Source of the DNA: Micromonospora narathiwatensis
Lineage (GTDB): Bacteria; Actinomycetota; Actinomycetes; Mycobacteriales; Micromonosporaceae
Direction of reading: 5' to 3'
Length of the DNA stretch: 64,000 bases
NCBI RefSeq assembly: GCF_900089605.1
Contig: NZ_LT594324.1
Coordinates: 2,976,001 to 3,040,000 of the forward strand
In this document: positions 8,526 to 17,537 of the stretch, one piece after another
Position numbering within the stretch: position 1 is the first letter of the stretch
Layout of the letters: every line of letters begins with the position of its first letter
Translations under genes and position numbers: made by a program
The notes under the pieces: model-generated
Databases searched by the model: none
What the model was told of the DNA's origin: nothing
Seen by the model: only the letters and a program-made list of their open reading frames with translations

Positions 8526-10652
8526 TCACTTGCCGACGTGCGACCTGGCGGCGGCCGACACGACCGATCCACGCTGGTTCGGCGCGAGCACGCCGGCCGC
8601 GACCAGCTGGTCCACCACCGTGTTCACGTGTGTCACGAACTGTCCGTGGTTGGACCACCGCTCCCCGTCGAGGAGGTGGTCGTTGATCGTGCAGTTGCCG
8701 GCCAGCGGGTGGTTGGGCACACCGCTGTCGACGCCGCCGACCACCACCGTCGTCCGGGTGTCGGTGGTCGCGCAGACCGGCATCGCCAGCGGCCCGCCGA
8801 CCACGGGCAGCCGCAGGCTCGTCGCGGCCAGGTCGACACTGAGCACCGTGCCCGGGGCGGGCTGCAGGGTGAACTCGCGGTCGGTGGAGAAGACCATCAG
8901 GCCGATCCGGTAGCCCGCCGGGATGACCTGGTCGTCCGGCTGCAACGGTACGGTCACCTCGACGAACTCACCGGGCACCAGCGGCTCGCTGCGGGTGAGC
9001 GAGTGGCGGTTCTGCGGGTCGGCCCAGCCCCGGGTGATGACGCTCGTCGTGCTGCTCTGGGTGCTCGACGTGCAGCCCGACGCGCTGGTCCACGGCAGCC
9101 GCACCAGGGCCACCGACAGGTTCGCCGCCGGCTTGCTCGCGCTCATCCGCAGCGTCACGCTCGCCGTACCGGAGATGTGCACCGGCGCGGTGAGCTCCGG
9201 CGTCACGTAGAGCAGCCGCTGGTCGGACACGGTGGTGGCCAGGGTGCCGGCGTTGCAGGCGGTGTTGCCGGCGTCGACCAGCGACTCGACACCCGTGCCG
9301 GGACGCGCCAACGAGGTCAGCTCGCCGGTGGTGTTACCGCCGGGCTTCAGCACCATCGTGACCGGGGACGCGGCCGGGTTGGGGTAGTCCGCGTACGGGG
9401 TGAGCTGGCTGGCGCCGGTCTCGTTGCGCACGATCCACGCCCGCGGGTCGTTCTCGACGCCGTTCTGCACGCCGTACAGGTAGCGGGTGAACCACCGGTT
9501 GCGCATGTCCAGCGGCGGGGCGCCACCGTGCCCACCCTGGTGGTAGTACGCCTGCACCGGCGTGCCCTGCGCCTTCAGCGCCTCGAGGATCCGCACGCTG
9601 TGCTCCGGCACCACGTTCCAGTCGTTGAACGCGTGCGCCATCAGGGTGGCGGCCTTGACGTTCCCGACGACGTGGAGATAGTCCCGACCGGCCCAGAAGT
9701 CGTTGTAGTCACCGTTCGCCCGGTCCTGGAACCGGTTCATCTCGCCGACCCGGACGTTCTCGATGCAGTACGCCCGGCGTTCGGGGTAGCCGCTGTTGAT
9801 GTAGTCGAAGAGGTAGTCGATGTCCTCGCCGACCCAACCGCCGGGATTCCGGACCAGGCCGTTGGAGCGGTAGTAGTGGTAGTACGAGGTGTTCGGCGCG
9901 ATCGGGATGATCGCCTCGAGGCCGTCGACCCCGGTGGTCGCGGCGGCGAGCGGCAGGGTGCCGTTGTACGACGTACCGGTCATCCCGACCTTGCCGGTCG
10001 CCCAGCTGGTCGCCGAGACCTCCTGGTCCCCGTTCACGCTGGTGTAGCCCTTCGCCCGGCCGTTCAGCCAGTCGATCACCGCCTTCGGCGCCAGCGACTC
10101 GTTGAGACCGCCGACGGTCGGGCAGCCCTGCGACAGCCCGGTGCCCGGGGAGTCGGAGTGCACCACGGCGAACCCGCGCGGCACCCAGGTGCTGACCTCG
10201 CTCGTGGACACCGCGGTCCGGTTCGGCTGGTGGGTGATCGGTGGCGGCGAGGTCCGGGCCGGCGGCTGCTCACCGAGTTCGTGCCGCACGTTCCAGAAGT
10301 ACTGCGACTGGCTGGACGCCGTACCGGCGTAGTAGGGGCTGCTCTCGTAGACCACCGGCACCTTCAGGCCCTGTGCCGTCTGCCCCGGCCTGGTGACGTC
10401 CACGTGCATGCGGTCGGGCTTGCCGTCGCCGTCGGAGTCGAACTCGGTCTCCACCCACAGCTGCTGCCGGATCCAGCCGCTGGAGTTCGCGAACTCGGGC
10501 ACGACCTGCGCCTGCCCGTCCACGAAGACCGGTCCGACCTCGTCCGGGCTGGCAACCGCCGGTCCGGCGACACCCAGGGAAAGCGCCAGCGCCGCCGAAC
10601 AGAACGCGGCGGTCAGGCCGACACCCCGTGGGCGGACCCTTCGTCGCACCAT
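8526..10652 (-). CDS. Secreted Xaa-Pro dipeptidyl-peptidase (S15 family)
   Basis: A 708-residue exported serine peptidase expected to release X-Pro dipeptides from peptide N-termini. The signal peptide ends at AVA-SPD. The alpha/beta-hydrolase domain shows the nucleophile S228 in GTSYNG, acid D344 in AFNDWN and H375 in GGHGG, then the jelly-roll domain of the S15/CocE group (about 440-610). The final 85 residues are extra: a small module with VVVGGVDSGVPN and WSNHGQF motifs, also found at the C-terminus of the GH127 enzyme and of the remnant at 25146. The ATG has an AGAGGGA ribosome site. It is preceded by a 363-bp gap and followed by its own terminator, so it is probably monocistronic. Cocaine-esterase-like acylases share this fold, but the length and secretion favour the peptidase. 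Confidence 0.88.
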   Translation of the reverse strand: MVRRRVRPRGVGLTAAFCSAALALSLGVAGPAVASPDEVGPVFVDGQAQVVPEFANSSGWIRQQLWVETEFDSDGDGKPDRMHVDVTRPGQTAQGLKVPVVYESSPYYAGTASSQSQYFWNVRHELGEQPPARTSPPPITHQPNRTAVSTSEVSTWVPRGFAVVHSDSPGTGLSQGCPTVGGLNESLAPKAVIDWLNGRAKGYTSVNGDQEVSATSWATGKVGMTGTSYNGTLPLAAATTGVDGLEAIIPIAPNTSYYHYYRSNGLVRNPGGWVGEDIDYLFDYINSGYPERRAYCIENVRVGEMNRFQDRANGDYNDFWAGRDYLHVVGNVKAATLMAHAFNDWNVVPEHSVRILEALKAQGTPVQAYYHQGGHGGAPPLDMRNRWFTRYLYGVQNGVENDPRAWIVRNETGASQLTPYADYPNPAASPVTMVLKPGGNTTGELTSLARPGTGVESLVDAGNTACNAGTLATTVSDQRLLYVTPELTAPVHISGTASVTLRMSASKPAANLSVALVRLPWTSASGCTSSTQSSTTSVITRGWADPQNRHSLTRSEPLVPGEFVEVTVPLQPDDQVIPAGYRIGLMVFSTDREFTLQPAPGTVLSVDLAATSLRLPVVGGPLAMPVCATTDTRTTVVVGGVDSGVPNHPLAGNCTINDHLLDGERWSNHGQFVTHVNTVVDQLVAAGVLAPNQRGSVVSAAARSHVGK

Positions 10653-11015
10653 TGTGAGTCCCTCTCTATCGTCTGCTGGCGCCGAACGGCGGCGGACCGC
10701 TCGCCGCAGTCGGTGCGGCGACCCGGCACCGGTCGACGTGAGCAGTGAGGCTCGCCCAGTCGGATCCGGTTCGCGCCATGGCTGAGGCTGTAAGCCGTCC
10801 GATCGAACGCCGTTTCCTTGCTGGGATCTACCGCTTCCCCCGGCATCGACCGCACCGTGGGTCCGTCCGCCGGGAGACGGCCACCTCGACCGCCTCTATT
10901 CACCGACCTCTCTGCGCCGGCCCGTCGACCGTAGCGGTCCGCCCGAAGCGGGAGCACCAGACACCTGACGAAACTTGGGTGGGGTTCAGGCCGTCCAACG
11001 TCGCAACGACGCCGG
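10653..11015. other. Intergenic region between S15 peptidase and P450 genes
   Basis: About 360 bp with no frame of convincing composition on either strand and no long inverted repeat. It must contain the S15 promoter and the end of the P450 transcript; neither a clear -35/-10 pair nor a terminator is visible. Confidence 0.5.
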
Positions 11016-12284
11016 TCATCGCCGGGCCAGCAGCGGCAGTCCGTCCTGGTGCAGGCGGAAGCCGTCGAGATCGGCGGATTCGTCCGCGAGACGCAGGTCG
11101 GGAAGCCGCCGCGCGATCCGTTCGAACATGATGCGGCTCTCCAACCGGGCCAGGTGCGCGCCCAGGCAGAAGTGGATCCCGTGCCCGAAGGCGATGTGCC
11201 GGCGAACGTCGGCGCGGTGGATGTCGAACACGTGCGGCCGGTCGAACACCGTCGGGTCGCGGTTGGCTCCCCACAACGACAGTCCCACCCGGTCGAACGC
11301 GGGTATCCGTCCACCGGCGATCTCGATGTCCTCGAAGGCGAATCGGGGTGGCACGATCTCGACCGGCCCGCGGTATCTGAGTGTCTCCTCCACCACCGCC
11401 GCCGCCAGTGACGGGTCGGCTCGCAGGGCCTGCCATTGCTCGGGGTGGGTGAGCAGGAGTCGGATGCCGTTGACGATCAGGTCGACGGTCGTCTCCTGGC
11501 CGGCGACGAGCAGCAGTTGCACCAGCGCCACCAACTCGTCGCGGTCGAGTCGGTCGCCCCGCTCCTCCAGGGCCACGAGCTGCGAGATCAGGTCCTCTGC
11601 CGGGTCCGCCCGGCGCCGGGCCGCCAGCTCGTCGAGGTACGCCCCGAACTCGACGGTGGCCGCCGGCCCGTCGACGCCGGCCGACACGATCGCGGCCGAC
11701 CACCCCCGGAACCGTGGTCGGTCCGGCCTCGGGACGCCGACCAGCTCCGCGATGACGTTGACCGGCACCGGGTCGGCGAGATCCCGCACCCCGTCGATGC
11801 GTCCCCGGTCGCGCGCCCGGGCGATCAACCGATCGGCGAGGTCCGTGATCCAGGGCTCCAGCCGGGCCACGGCCCGTGTCGTGAAGCCGCCGCTGACCAG
11901 CCCCCGCAGGCGGGTGTGGTCGGGCGGGTCGAGGCTGATGAGCTGCCGGGACTCGATCCTCGCCGCCTCGGACAGCGGCCGCGGGGCCGATTGCCGCGGA
12001 CGGGGACAGTGCCGGTGCACCTCGTGCCCGATCGCCGGGTGACGCAGTCCCGTCAGCACGTCGGCATGTCCGGCGATCACCCAGAACCGGTTGCCCGCCG
12101 GGTCGACCTGGAGCACCGGACCGCCGCTGTCCCGTACCCGGTCGTAGAACCGGTGCGGGTCACGACGAACCGCGGGATCCCACAACTCCGAGTTGCCGAA
12201 CTCCGCGAACAAAGCTGCCTCCTCGAACGGGAAGTCCACCGTGTACTGCGGTCGCCGTGCGTACCCGCCTGGCCGCCGCGCCAC
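11016..12284 (-). CDS. Cytochrome P450
   Basis: A 422-residue soluble bacterial P450 mono-oxygenase. The I-helix oxygen-activation motif AGQETT, the K-helix EETLRY (ExxR) and the haem loop [10 protein letters not shown] with ligand C373 are intact, so it should be active. No ferredoxin or reductase is encoded nearby, so redox partners must come from elsewhere. The substrate is unknown; the overall sequence resembles CYP105/107-like actinobacterial enzymes only in general layout. The start used is GTG ([18 protein letters not shown]) with a weak ribosome site; a later GTG at 12239 is possible. A good leftward promoter (TTGACA-17-TATGTT) lies 57-85 bp upstream. A LacI-type palindrome covers its -10 region, which suggests control by the neighbouring arabinose regulator. 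Confidence 0.92.
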   Translation of the reverse strand: MARRPGGYARRPQYTVDFPFEEAALFAEFGNSELWDPAVRRDPHRFYDRVRDSGGPVLQVDPAGNRFWVIAGHADVLTGLRHPAIGHEVHRHCPRPRQSAPRPLSEAARIESRQLISLDPPDHTRLRGLVSGGFTTRAVARLEPWITDLADRLIARARDRGRIDGVRDLADPVPVNVIAELVGVPRPDRPRFRGWSAAIVSAGVDGPAATVEFGAYLDELAARRRADPAEDLISQLVALEERGDRLDRDELVALVQLLLVAGQETTVDLIVNGIRLLLTHPEQWQALRADPSLAAAVVEETLRYRGPVEIVPPRFAFEDIEIAGGRIPAFDRVGLSLWGANRDPTVFDRPHVFDIHRADVRRHIAFGHGIHFCLGAHLARLESRIMFERIARRLPDLRLADESADLDGFRLHQDGLPLLARR

Positions 12285-12330
12285 GAGTTCCGGCTGCGGG
12301 CGTACGGCCCAAACCGGCCGGGCCGGCGTG

Positions 12331-12344
12331 GTTGAGCGCTAACA
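12331..12344. promoter_or_regulatory. LacI-type operator, site A (P450 promoter)
   Basis: GTTGAGC-GCTAACA has one perfect half-site of the palindrome TGTTAGC-GCTAACA found four times in the window. It overlaps the -10 hexamer of the leftward P450 promoter, the position expected for repression. Confidence 0.6.
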
Positions 12345-12369
12345 TAGATATGTTTCACGCAGGTGTCAA
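12341..12369 (-). promoter_or_regulatory. Promoter for the P450 gene
   Basis: On the minus strand, a perfect -35 TTGACA (12364-12369) is separated by 17 bp from TATGTT (12341-12346), which matches four of six -10 positions. It reads toward the P450 start at 12284 and overlaps operator site A. This is one of the best sigma-70/HrdB-like promoters visible in the window. Confidence 0.65.
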
Positions 12370-12396
12370 CGAGCGAGTCTTACTCGTACGTAGGGA

Positions 12397-12426
12397 TTGA
12401 CGACCCTGCGAGTTAGCGCTCACACT
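12397..12426 (+). promoter_or_regulatory. Possible rightward promoter toward the GH127 gene
   Basis: TTGACG at 12397-12402 resembles a -35 element. An 18-bp spacer leads to CACACT, a weak -10 match that overlaps operator site B. If used, it would give a 5' leader of roughly 510 nt before the GH127 start. Weak evidence; the paired operators make the location plausible. Confidence 0.35.
12411..12424. promoter_or_regulatory. LacI-type operator, site B (GH127 side)
   Basis: AGTTAGC-GCTCACA matches the same palindrome as sites A, C and D with a near-complete left half. Its centre lies 80 bp from that of site A in the divergent P450/GH127 region, a spacing that would also allow repression by looping. 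Confidence 0.6.
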
Positions 12427-12944
12427 GCCTGTCATCAGGGGCTCCGGTACCGGTGGCCCATTCCCCCTCGTGGCCGCTATGGACGCCGACTTCGGTGGAC
12501 CAGCACGACGGTTGATGGAGGAGGTCCGATGCAGTAGGTCCATGCCAACGACGAGCCGCGTCCCGGCTTGCGGGCGGGAACGTGCCACGCCGCCCGCCGG
12601 GCTCATGCCGTACGCGTTGCCACCGGCGCCGCGCTCGGCCGGCGCGCGCCACGGACCGCGCGACCGTCCGCTGTGGCCGGCCGCGCGCGATGGTAGGCCG
12701 CGGCGCGACGAGTTGCCCGCGACGGGCCACGCCGGGTGAGCCGATCCGCCACCGGCGCGACGCCACCGGGCCGCAGCTTCCTGGACCCACCCAGCGGCAC
12801 CCGCCGCCGGTCGCCGCCCAGCCGACGGGTCGGCGTTCCGGCGCGATCGGCCCGACGCGGGTCCCTCACCCGAGCCATCCAGATACCGCGACCAGAAGCC
12901 TGGCCGAGCGGTCAGCGCACACCCATGTGGAAGGACGTTCCCCA
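12427..12944. other. Long leader upstream of the GH127 gene
   Basis: More than 500 bp between operator B and the GH127 start. Open frames exist on both strands but show only the composition of random GC-rich DNA, and no riboswitch fold or long inverted repeat was recognised. The only firm element is the GGAAGGA ribosome site just before the GTG start. Confidence 0.45.
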
Positions 12945-15900
12945 GTGACTGAATCCGACAAGCGCACCGTCAACCGACGTCAGGTTCTCCAGGCATCGGC
13001 CATCGGCGTGGCCGCGGTGGCAGGCGCCGGCGTGCTCCCGGCGGCCGCCGCCCAGGCGGCGACAACCACCGAGCCGGCAACCGGCCCGACGGCGCTCACC
13101 TCGGCCACACCCGATCTCGGCCCCGGCGGCACCGCGCCGATCCGGCCCTTCCAACTGCGGGAGGTGAAGCTCGGCGACGGGCTGTTCCAGGAGAAGCGCG
13201 ACCGCATGAAGAACTACCTGCGGCAGTTCGACGAGCGGCGCTTCCTCGTCCTGTTCAACAACCAGGCCGGTCGGCCGAACCCGTCGGGCGTCTCGGTCCC
13301 CGGGGGCTGGGAGGACGGCGGGCTGCTCAGCGGCCACTGGGCCGGTCATTTCATGACGGCCCTCGCGCAGGGCTACGCCGACCAGGGCGAGCCGATCTTC
13401 AAGAGCAAGCTCGACTGGATGGTCGGCGAACTCGCGGCGTGCCAGGCGGCGATCACCGCCCGGATGGGCAACGGCGGCCCCGGCGGCGGGGATCCGCAGC
13501 AGCCGCAGATCGGCCGGGTGGCGGGCCGCTTCGGCAACGGGCTGCGCCTGAACGGACCGAGCAAGGCGCAGCATGTGACCCTGCCCCAGGAGGCGATCAG
13601 CCAGATCACCAGCTTCACCATCGCCACCTGGGTGAACCTCGCCTCCACCCAGACCTGGAGCCGGCTGTTCGACTTCGGTCAGAACACCACGGTCAACATG
13701 TTCCTGACCCCGCGCGCCGGCGTCACCGGCAACGTGCCGAGATTCGCCATCACGGTCGGCGGATCCGGTCAGGAACAGCAGATCAACGGTAACGCCGCGC
13801 TGCCGACGAACCAGTGGGTGCACCTGGCTGTCACCCTGTCGCAGAACACCGGAACGCTGTACGTGAACGGTCAGCAGGCCGGCGTGAACACGAGCATGAC
13901 CCTCAGCCCGGCCAACCTGGGCAACCCCGGGAACCGGTGGATCGGGCGTTCGCAGTACGGCGATCCGTACCTGGACGCGACCATCGACGAGTTCCACATC
14001 TTCGACCGCGCCCTGAGCCAGCAGGAGGTGCAGTCGCTGCTGGACTCGCCGGCCGGGACCACCGGCGGCGGGACCATCGCCTGGTACCGGTTCGACGAGG
14101 ACGGTGGCACCACCCTCAAGGACTCCTCGCCCAACGGCCGCGACGCCGGCGTCGTGGCGGCCCAGGACAGCGGGACCGGCCTGTGGATCCCGACCCACCC
14201 CGGCTACCTCGGTGCGATCCCGGAGGACGCGGTGCTCCGGCTCGGTCCGCCGCGCTGGGCCGTCTACGGCGGCAACGCGAGCACCAACACCTGGGCTCCC
14301 TGGTACACGCAGCACAAGATCATGCGTGGGCTGCTCGACGCCTATTACCACACGGACAACGAGACGGCGCGCGACGTCGTGGTCAGGATGGCGAACTGGG
14401 CCCACCTCGCGCTGACGGTCGGGGACAAGAACCACCCCGCCTACACGGGTCCCATCACCCGGGACAACCTGAACTACATGTGGGACCTCTACATCGCCGG
14501 GGAGTCCGGTGGGGCCGGCGAGGTGTTCCCCGAGATCTACGCGCTCACCAGCGACCCGAAGCATCTGGAGACCGCGAAGTTGTTCGACAACCGCGAGTCG
14601 CTGTTCGGGGCGTGCGTCGAGAACCGGGACATCCTCGTGACGACGCCGCAGAACCGGCCCGGTCGTCGCCGCCCGGACCGGCTGCACGCCAACTCGCACG
14701 TACCGCAGTTCGTCGGGTACCTGCGCGTCTACGAGCACAGCGGCGATCAGGAGTACTTCCAGGCCGCGAAGAACTTCTTCGGCATGGTCGTCCCGCACCG
14801 CATGTTCGCCCACGGCGGGACCGGCGGCAACTACCCCGGTTCCAACAACAACATCGAGATGTTCCAGAACCGGGACAACATCGCGAACGCGATCGCCCAG
14901 GGCGGCGCGGAGACCTGCACCACGTACAACATGATCAAGCTGGCCCGTAACCTGTTCCTTCACGAGCACGACCCGGCGTACCTGGACTACTACGAGCGGG
15001 GCCTGCTCAACATGATCCTCGGCTCGCGCGCCGACAGCACGAGCGTCAGCAACCCGCAGGTCACCTACTTCCAGCCGTTGACCCCGGGCACCACCCGCAG
15101 CTACGGCAACACCGGCACCTGCTGCGGCGGGACGGGCGTCGAGAACCACACCAAGTACCAGGAGACGATCTACCTCAAGTCGGCCGACGGCGGCACGCTC
15201 TGGGTCAACCTGTTCATACCGTCCACGTTGACCTGGGCCGAGAAGGGCTTCACCGTCACCCAGGAAACGAGCTTCCCCCGCGACGACCGGACGAAGCTGG
15301 TCGTCAACGGCAGCGGCCGGCTCGACCTCAAGCTGCGGGTACCGGGCTGGGCCGAGCGCGGCTTCTCCGTCACGGTCAACGGCGTCGACGCCCAGGTCAA
15401 CGCCAAGCCGGGGACGTACGTCACGCTGAGCCGGACCTGGACGTCCGGCGACACCATCGAGGTCCGGATGCCGTTCAGCATCCGGATCGAGCGGGCGCTG
15501 GACCGCCCCGACACCCAGGCGATCTTCTGGGGTCCGATCCTCCTGCAGATCCTCGGGAACCCGGGTGGTGGCAACTACCGCGAGCTGTCCCTCTACCGCC
15601 ACCTGAAGCGGGACGCCGACTACGCCCGTTCGGCCGTCACCCCCGCGGGCACCACGGCGGCCGGTGACCCGCTCTTCACCACGCACGGCCTCACCCTGCG
15701 GCCGTACTACATCAGCGACTCGCAGGCCACCTCGTCGTACTTCCGGCGGGTCGAGCCGACGATCGTGTTCGGCTCCGTCGACACCGGCGTGCCGAACTAC
15801 AAGCGCAACGACGGTCTGCCGAACTACGACGTCCCCGTGACGGGCATCCCGTCACCCGGCGAGGACGGCCCGACCTTCCTCGATCTGGTGTGGGACCAGG

Positions 15901-16043
15901 CGCCCTTCGCCAACCACGGTGGCTTCCAGTCGGCGGTCGCCCGGACCGCCGAGGCGTTCCTCAACGCCGGCATCTTCACCAGCGCGGAGAAGGACCGCGT
16001 CGTGTCGAGCGCCGCCCACGCGAAGAACGACCTCGCCCCGTAG
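12945..16043 (+). CDS. Secreted GH127 beta-L-arabinofuranosidase-like enzyme with inserted LamG domain
   Basis: A 1032-residue exported glycosidase expected to remove beta-L-arabinofuranose from plant glycans or glycoproteins. The GTG start has GGAAGGA upstream, then a twin-arginine-type signal (RRQVLQASAIGVAAVAGAG). Residues about 60-185 are the first part of the (alpha/alpha)6 catalytic domain. A concanavalin/LamG-like lectin domain (about 190-410; SFTIATWVNL, NQWVHLAVTL, IDEFHIFDRAL) interrupts it. The catalytic domain resumes near 415. The zinc/cysteine site typical of GH127 is complete: E656, C658, C726 and C727 in GAETCTTYN and GTCCGGTG; by analogy with HypBA1 the first of the paired cysteines is the nucleophile. 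A C-terminal module with FGSVDTGVPN and APFANHGGF follows. A hairpin terminator lies downstream, and arabinose genes follow on the same strand. Confidence 0.88.
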   Translation: MTESDKRTVNRRQVLQASAIGVAAVAGAGVLPAAAAQAATTTEPATGPTALTSATPDLGPGGTAPIRPFQLREVKLGDGLFQEKRDRMKNYLRQFDERRFLVLFNNQAGRPNPSGVSVPGGWEDGGLLSGHWAGHFMTALAQGYADQGEPIFKSKLDWMVGELAACQAAITARMGNGGPGGGDPQQPQIGRVAGRFGNGLRLNGPSKAQHVTLPQEAISQITSFTIATWVNLASTQTWSRLFDFGQNTTVNMFLTPRAGVTGNVPRFAITVGGSGQEQQINGNAALPTNQWVHLAVTLSQNTGTLYVNGQQAGVNTSMTLSPANLGNPGNRWIGRSQYGDPYLDATIDEFHIFDRALSQQEVQSLLDSPAGTTGGGTIAWYRFDEDGGTTLKDSSPNGRDAGVVAAQDSGTGLWIPTHPGYLGAIPEDAVLRLGPPRWAVYGGNASTNTWAPWYTQHKIMRGLLDAYYHTDNETARDVVVRMANWAHLALTVGDKNHPAYTGPITRDNLNYMWDLYIAGESGGAGEVFPEIYALTSDPKHLETAKLFDNRESLFGACVENRDILVTTPQNRPGRRRPDRLHANSHVPQFVGYLRVYEHSGDQEYFQAAKNFFGMVVPHRMFAHGGTGGNYPGSNNNIEMFQNRDNIANAIAQGGAETCTTYNMIKLARNLFLHEHDPAYLDYYERGLLNMILGSRADSTSVSNPQVTYFQPLTPGTTRSYGNTGTCCGGTGVENHTKYQETIYLKSADGGTLWVNLFIPSTLTWAEKGFTVTQETSFPRDDRTKLVVNGSGRLDLKLRVPGWAERGFSVTVNGVDAQVNAKPGTYVTLSRTWTSGDTIEVRMPFSIRIERALDRPDTQAIFWGPILLQILGNPGGGNYRELSLYRHLKRDADYARSAVTPAGTTAAGDPLFTTHGLTLRPYYISDSQATSSYFRRVEPTIVFGSVDTGVPNYKRNDGLPNYDVPVTGIPSPGEDGPTFLDLVWDQAPFANHGGFQSAVARTAEAFLNAGIFTSAEKDRVVSSAAHAKNDLAP

Positions 16044-16111
16044 GTGACGCCGGCGGTTGTCCGGCCTGCCTCGTGTGCGGGGGCGTGACGCGACGTTTTG
16101 CCGAGGAAGAG

Positions 16112-16149
16112 GCCGCGGCCCGGCCGAGTTGAGTCGACCGGGCCGCGGC
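16112..16149 (+). terminator. Hairpin terminator after the GH127 gene
   Basis: A perfect 12-bp stem (GCCGCGGCCCGG with its complement) and a 14-base loop, 69 bp past the GH127 stop. Confidence 0.75.
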
Positions 16150-16579
16150 TGTTCCGAGAGCTGCGCCGACGGAACCGCGCGGGAAGCGGGCACGAGACAC
16201 GGGGACGATGCGCGCACGAGGCGCGGATGCGGCGCGCATGGATGTGAGCGCGCACAGGACAGCGCCCACCATGACGGCCTTCCAGGCAGGTCAATGGGCC
16301 GCGCGCGGGCGCAAGAGTGCGCCCGTCCACCATAACATCCAATGCCCTCGATGCGGCCAGGCTTCCGCGGCACCCCGGCGACACGTGGATTCCGGGCGCC
16401 ACGATGATCTCCACGAGGACCCCTGGAAGCGACCACACGATCGGGTGGCAGCGCACGACGCCCAGAGCGGGAGCCTCCACAAGCGATTAGATGACCTCCG
16501 ACCTCCGCGCAGCCGGGGGTTCGCGAGGCGGGGCGACAGCGTTACGAGGACGTTTCCAAAGAGTCCTTGACGGATCCTA
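16150..16579. other. Intergenic region upstream of the arabinose operon
   Basis: About 430 bp without a convincing gene. It holds a 7-bp hairpin (CGGGCGC, loop AAGAGT, 16306-16325) that may be a second terminator. The promoter of the araD-transport-araA operon should lie near its right end, next to operator C. Confidence 0.45.
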
Positions 16580-16593
16580 TGTGAGCGCTAACA
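16580..16593. promoter_or_regulatory. LacI-type operator, site C (arabinose operon)
   Basis: TGTGAGC-GCTAACA differs from the perfect palindrome TGTTAGC-GCTAACA at one base. It lies 30 bp before the first ribosome site of the araD leader frame and about 100 bp before araD, the expected place for repression of the whole operon. Confidence 0.7.
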
Positions 16594-16622
16594 CTAGGGC
16601 GAGCGGGTGAGCGGAGGATGTC

Positions 16623-16700
16623 ATGACTGCTTCGGGGGGACCCGACGACCACCTGGACGTGCCGCCGCGTCCACACGCCACCCTGGAGGTGACGGCATGA
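16623..16700 (+). CDS. Short 25-codon leader frame overlapping araD
   Basis: ATG preceded by GGAGG with five-base spacing opens a 25-codon frame (begins MTASGGPDDHLDVPP) whose TGA overlaps the araD start as ATGA. No family is recognised. Good ribosome site plus exact stop/start coupling suggests it is translated, perhaps to couple or tune araD translation. It also occupies the place where an L-ribulokinase gene would often sit, so it could be the collapsed remnant of one. Chance cannot be excluded for so short a frame. Confidence 0.35.
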   Translation: MTASGGPDDHLDVPPRPHATLEVTA

Positions 16701-17395
16701 GTGAGCAGTTCCGCATGGGCGCCGAGGTGGCGCGGCTACGCGAGACGGTGGCCGCCCTGCACGCCGAACTCGTCCGGTACGGCCTGGTGGCCTGGACGGC
16801 CGGCAACGTCTCGGCACGGGTGCCGGGGCGAAGCCTGATGGTGATCAAACCGAGCGGGGTGTCCTACGACGACCTGCGACCCGACAACATGGTCGTGTGT
16901 GACCTCGACGGGGTCGTGGTCGAGGGCGACCTCGCACCGTCGAGCGACACCGCCGCACACGCCTACGTCTACCGGTCGATGCCCGACGTCGGTGGCGTCG
17001 TGCACACCCACAGCACCTACGCGACCGCCTGGGCCGCGCGGGGCGAGTCGATCCCCTGCCACCTGACCGCGCAGGCCGACGAGTTCGGCGGCGAGATCCC
17101 GGTGGGCCCGTTCGCCCTCATCGGCGGTGACGACATCGGCAAGGGCATCGTGGCGACCCTCTCCGGGCACCGCTCGCCGGCGGTGCTCATGCGTAACCAC
17201 GGGGTCTTCACCATCGGCCGGAACGCGCGAGCGGCGGTCAAGGCCGCGGTGATGTGCGAGGACGTGGCGCGCACCGCACACCTGGCCAGGACGCTCGGTC
17301 AGCCGACGCCGATCGCCGCCGAGGACATCGACTCGCTCTACGAGCGCTACCAGAACGTCTACGGACAGACCACGGTTCCGGCCGCCAACCGGTAG
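16697..17395 (+). CDS. araD: L-ribulose-5-phosphate 4-epimerase
   Basis: A 232-residue class II aldolase-fold enzyme that converts L-ribulose 5-phosphate to D-xylulose 5-phosphate, the last dedicated step of L-arabinose use. The SAGNVS-like motif is present as WTAGNVSARV. Phosphate-binding KPSGVSYDDL, zinc ligands in VVHTHSTYAT and the third histidine in MRNHGVF are all in place. The frame is open further upstream, but the ATG at 16697 has GGAGGTGA before it and overlaps the stop of a 25-codon leader. It is the first recognised gene of the arabinose operon; no ribulokinase (araB) is present in the window. L-fuculose-phosphate aldolase is an alternative reading of the fold, but araA downstream supports AraD. 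Confidence 0.93.
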   Translation: MSEQFRMGAEVARLRETVAALHAELVRYGLVAWTAGNVSARVPGRSLMVIKPSGVSYDDLRPDNMVVCDLDGVVVEGDLAPSSDTAAHAYVYRSMPDVGGVVHTHSTYATAWAARGESIPCHLTAQADEFGGEIPVGPFALIGGDDIGKGIVATLSGHRSPAVLMRNHGVFTIGRNARAAVKAAVMCEDVARTAHLARTLGQPTPIAAEDIDSLYERYQNVYGQTTVPAANR

Positions 17396-17537
17396 CGCGG
17401 ACCCGTGCCGGCCGGCGCCCCCAGGGCTCCGGCCGACTCACCACACCTGGACAGAGCACCTTCCCACGGCCTGGCTCTCCGGCACGCCGGTACGCCAGGC
17501 ACGGCTGGTTACCCACCTCACCCTCGTAAGGAGTCAC

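Noticed and set aside
6367..8913. Rightward open frame of about 850 codons opposite the M64 peptidase
   Set aside because: Shadow of the M64 gene, which has an intact HEIGH motif and signal peptide; the frame also crosses an 18-bp terminator.
12912..15686. Leftward open frame of over 900 codons opposite the GH127 gene
   Set aside because: Antisense shadow: the opposite strand has a signal peptide, a complete catalytic Cys/Glu site and a family-length protein.
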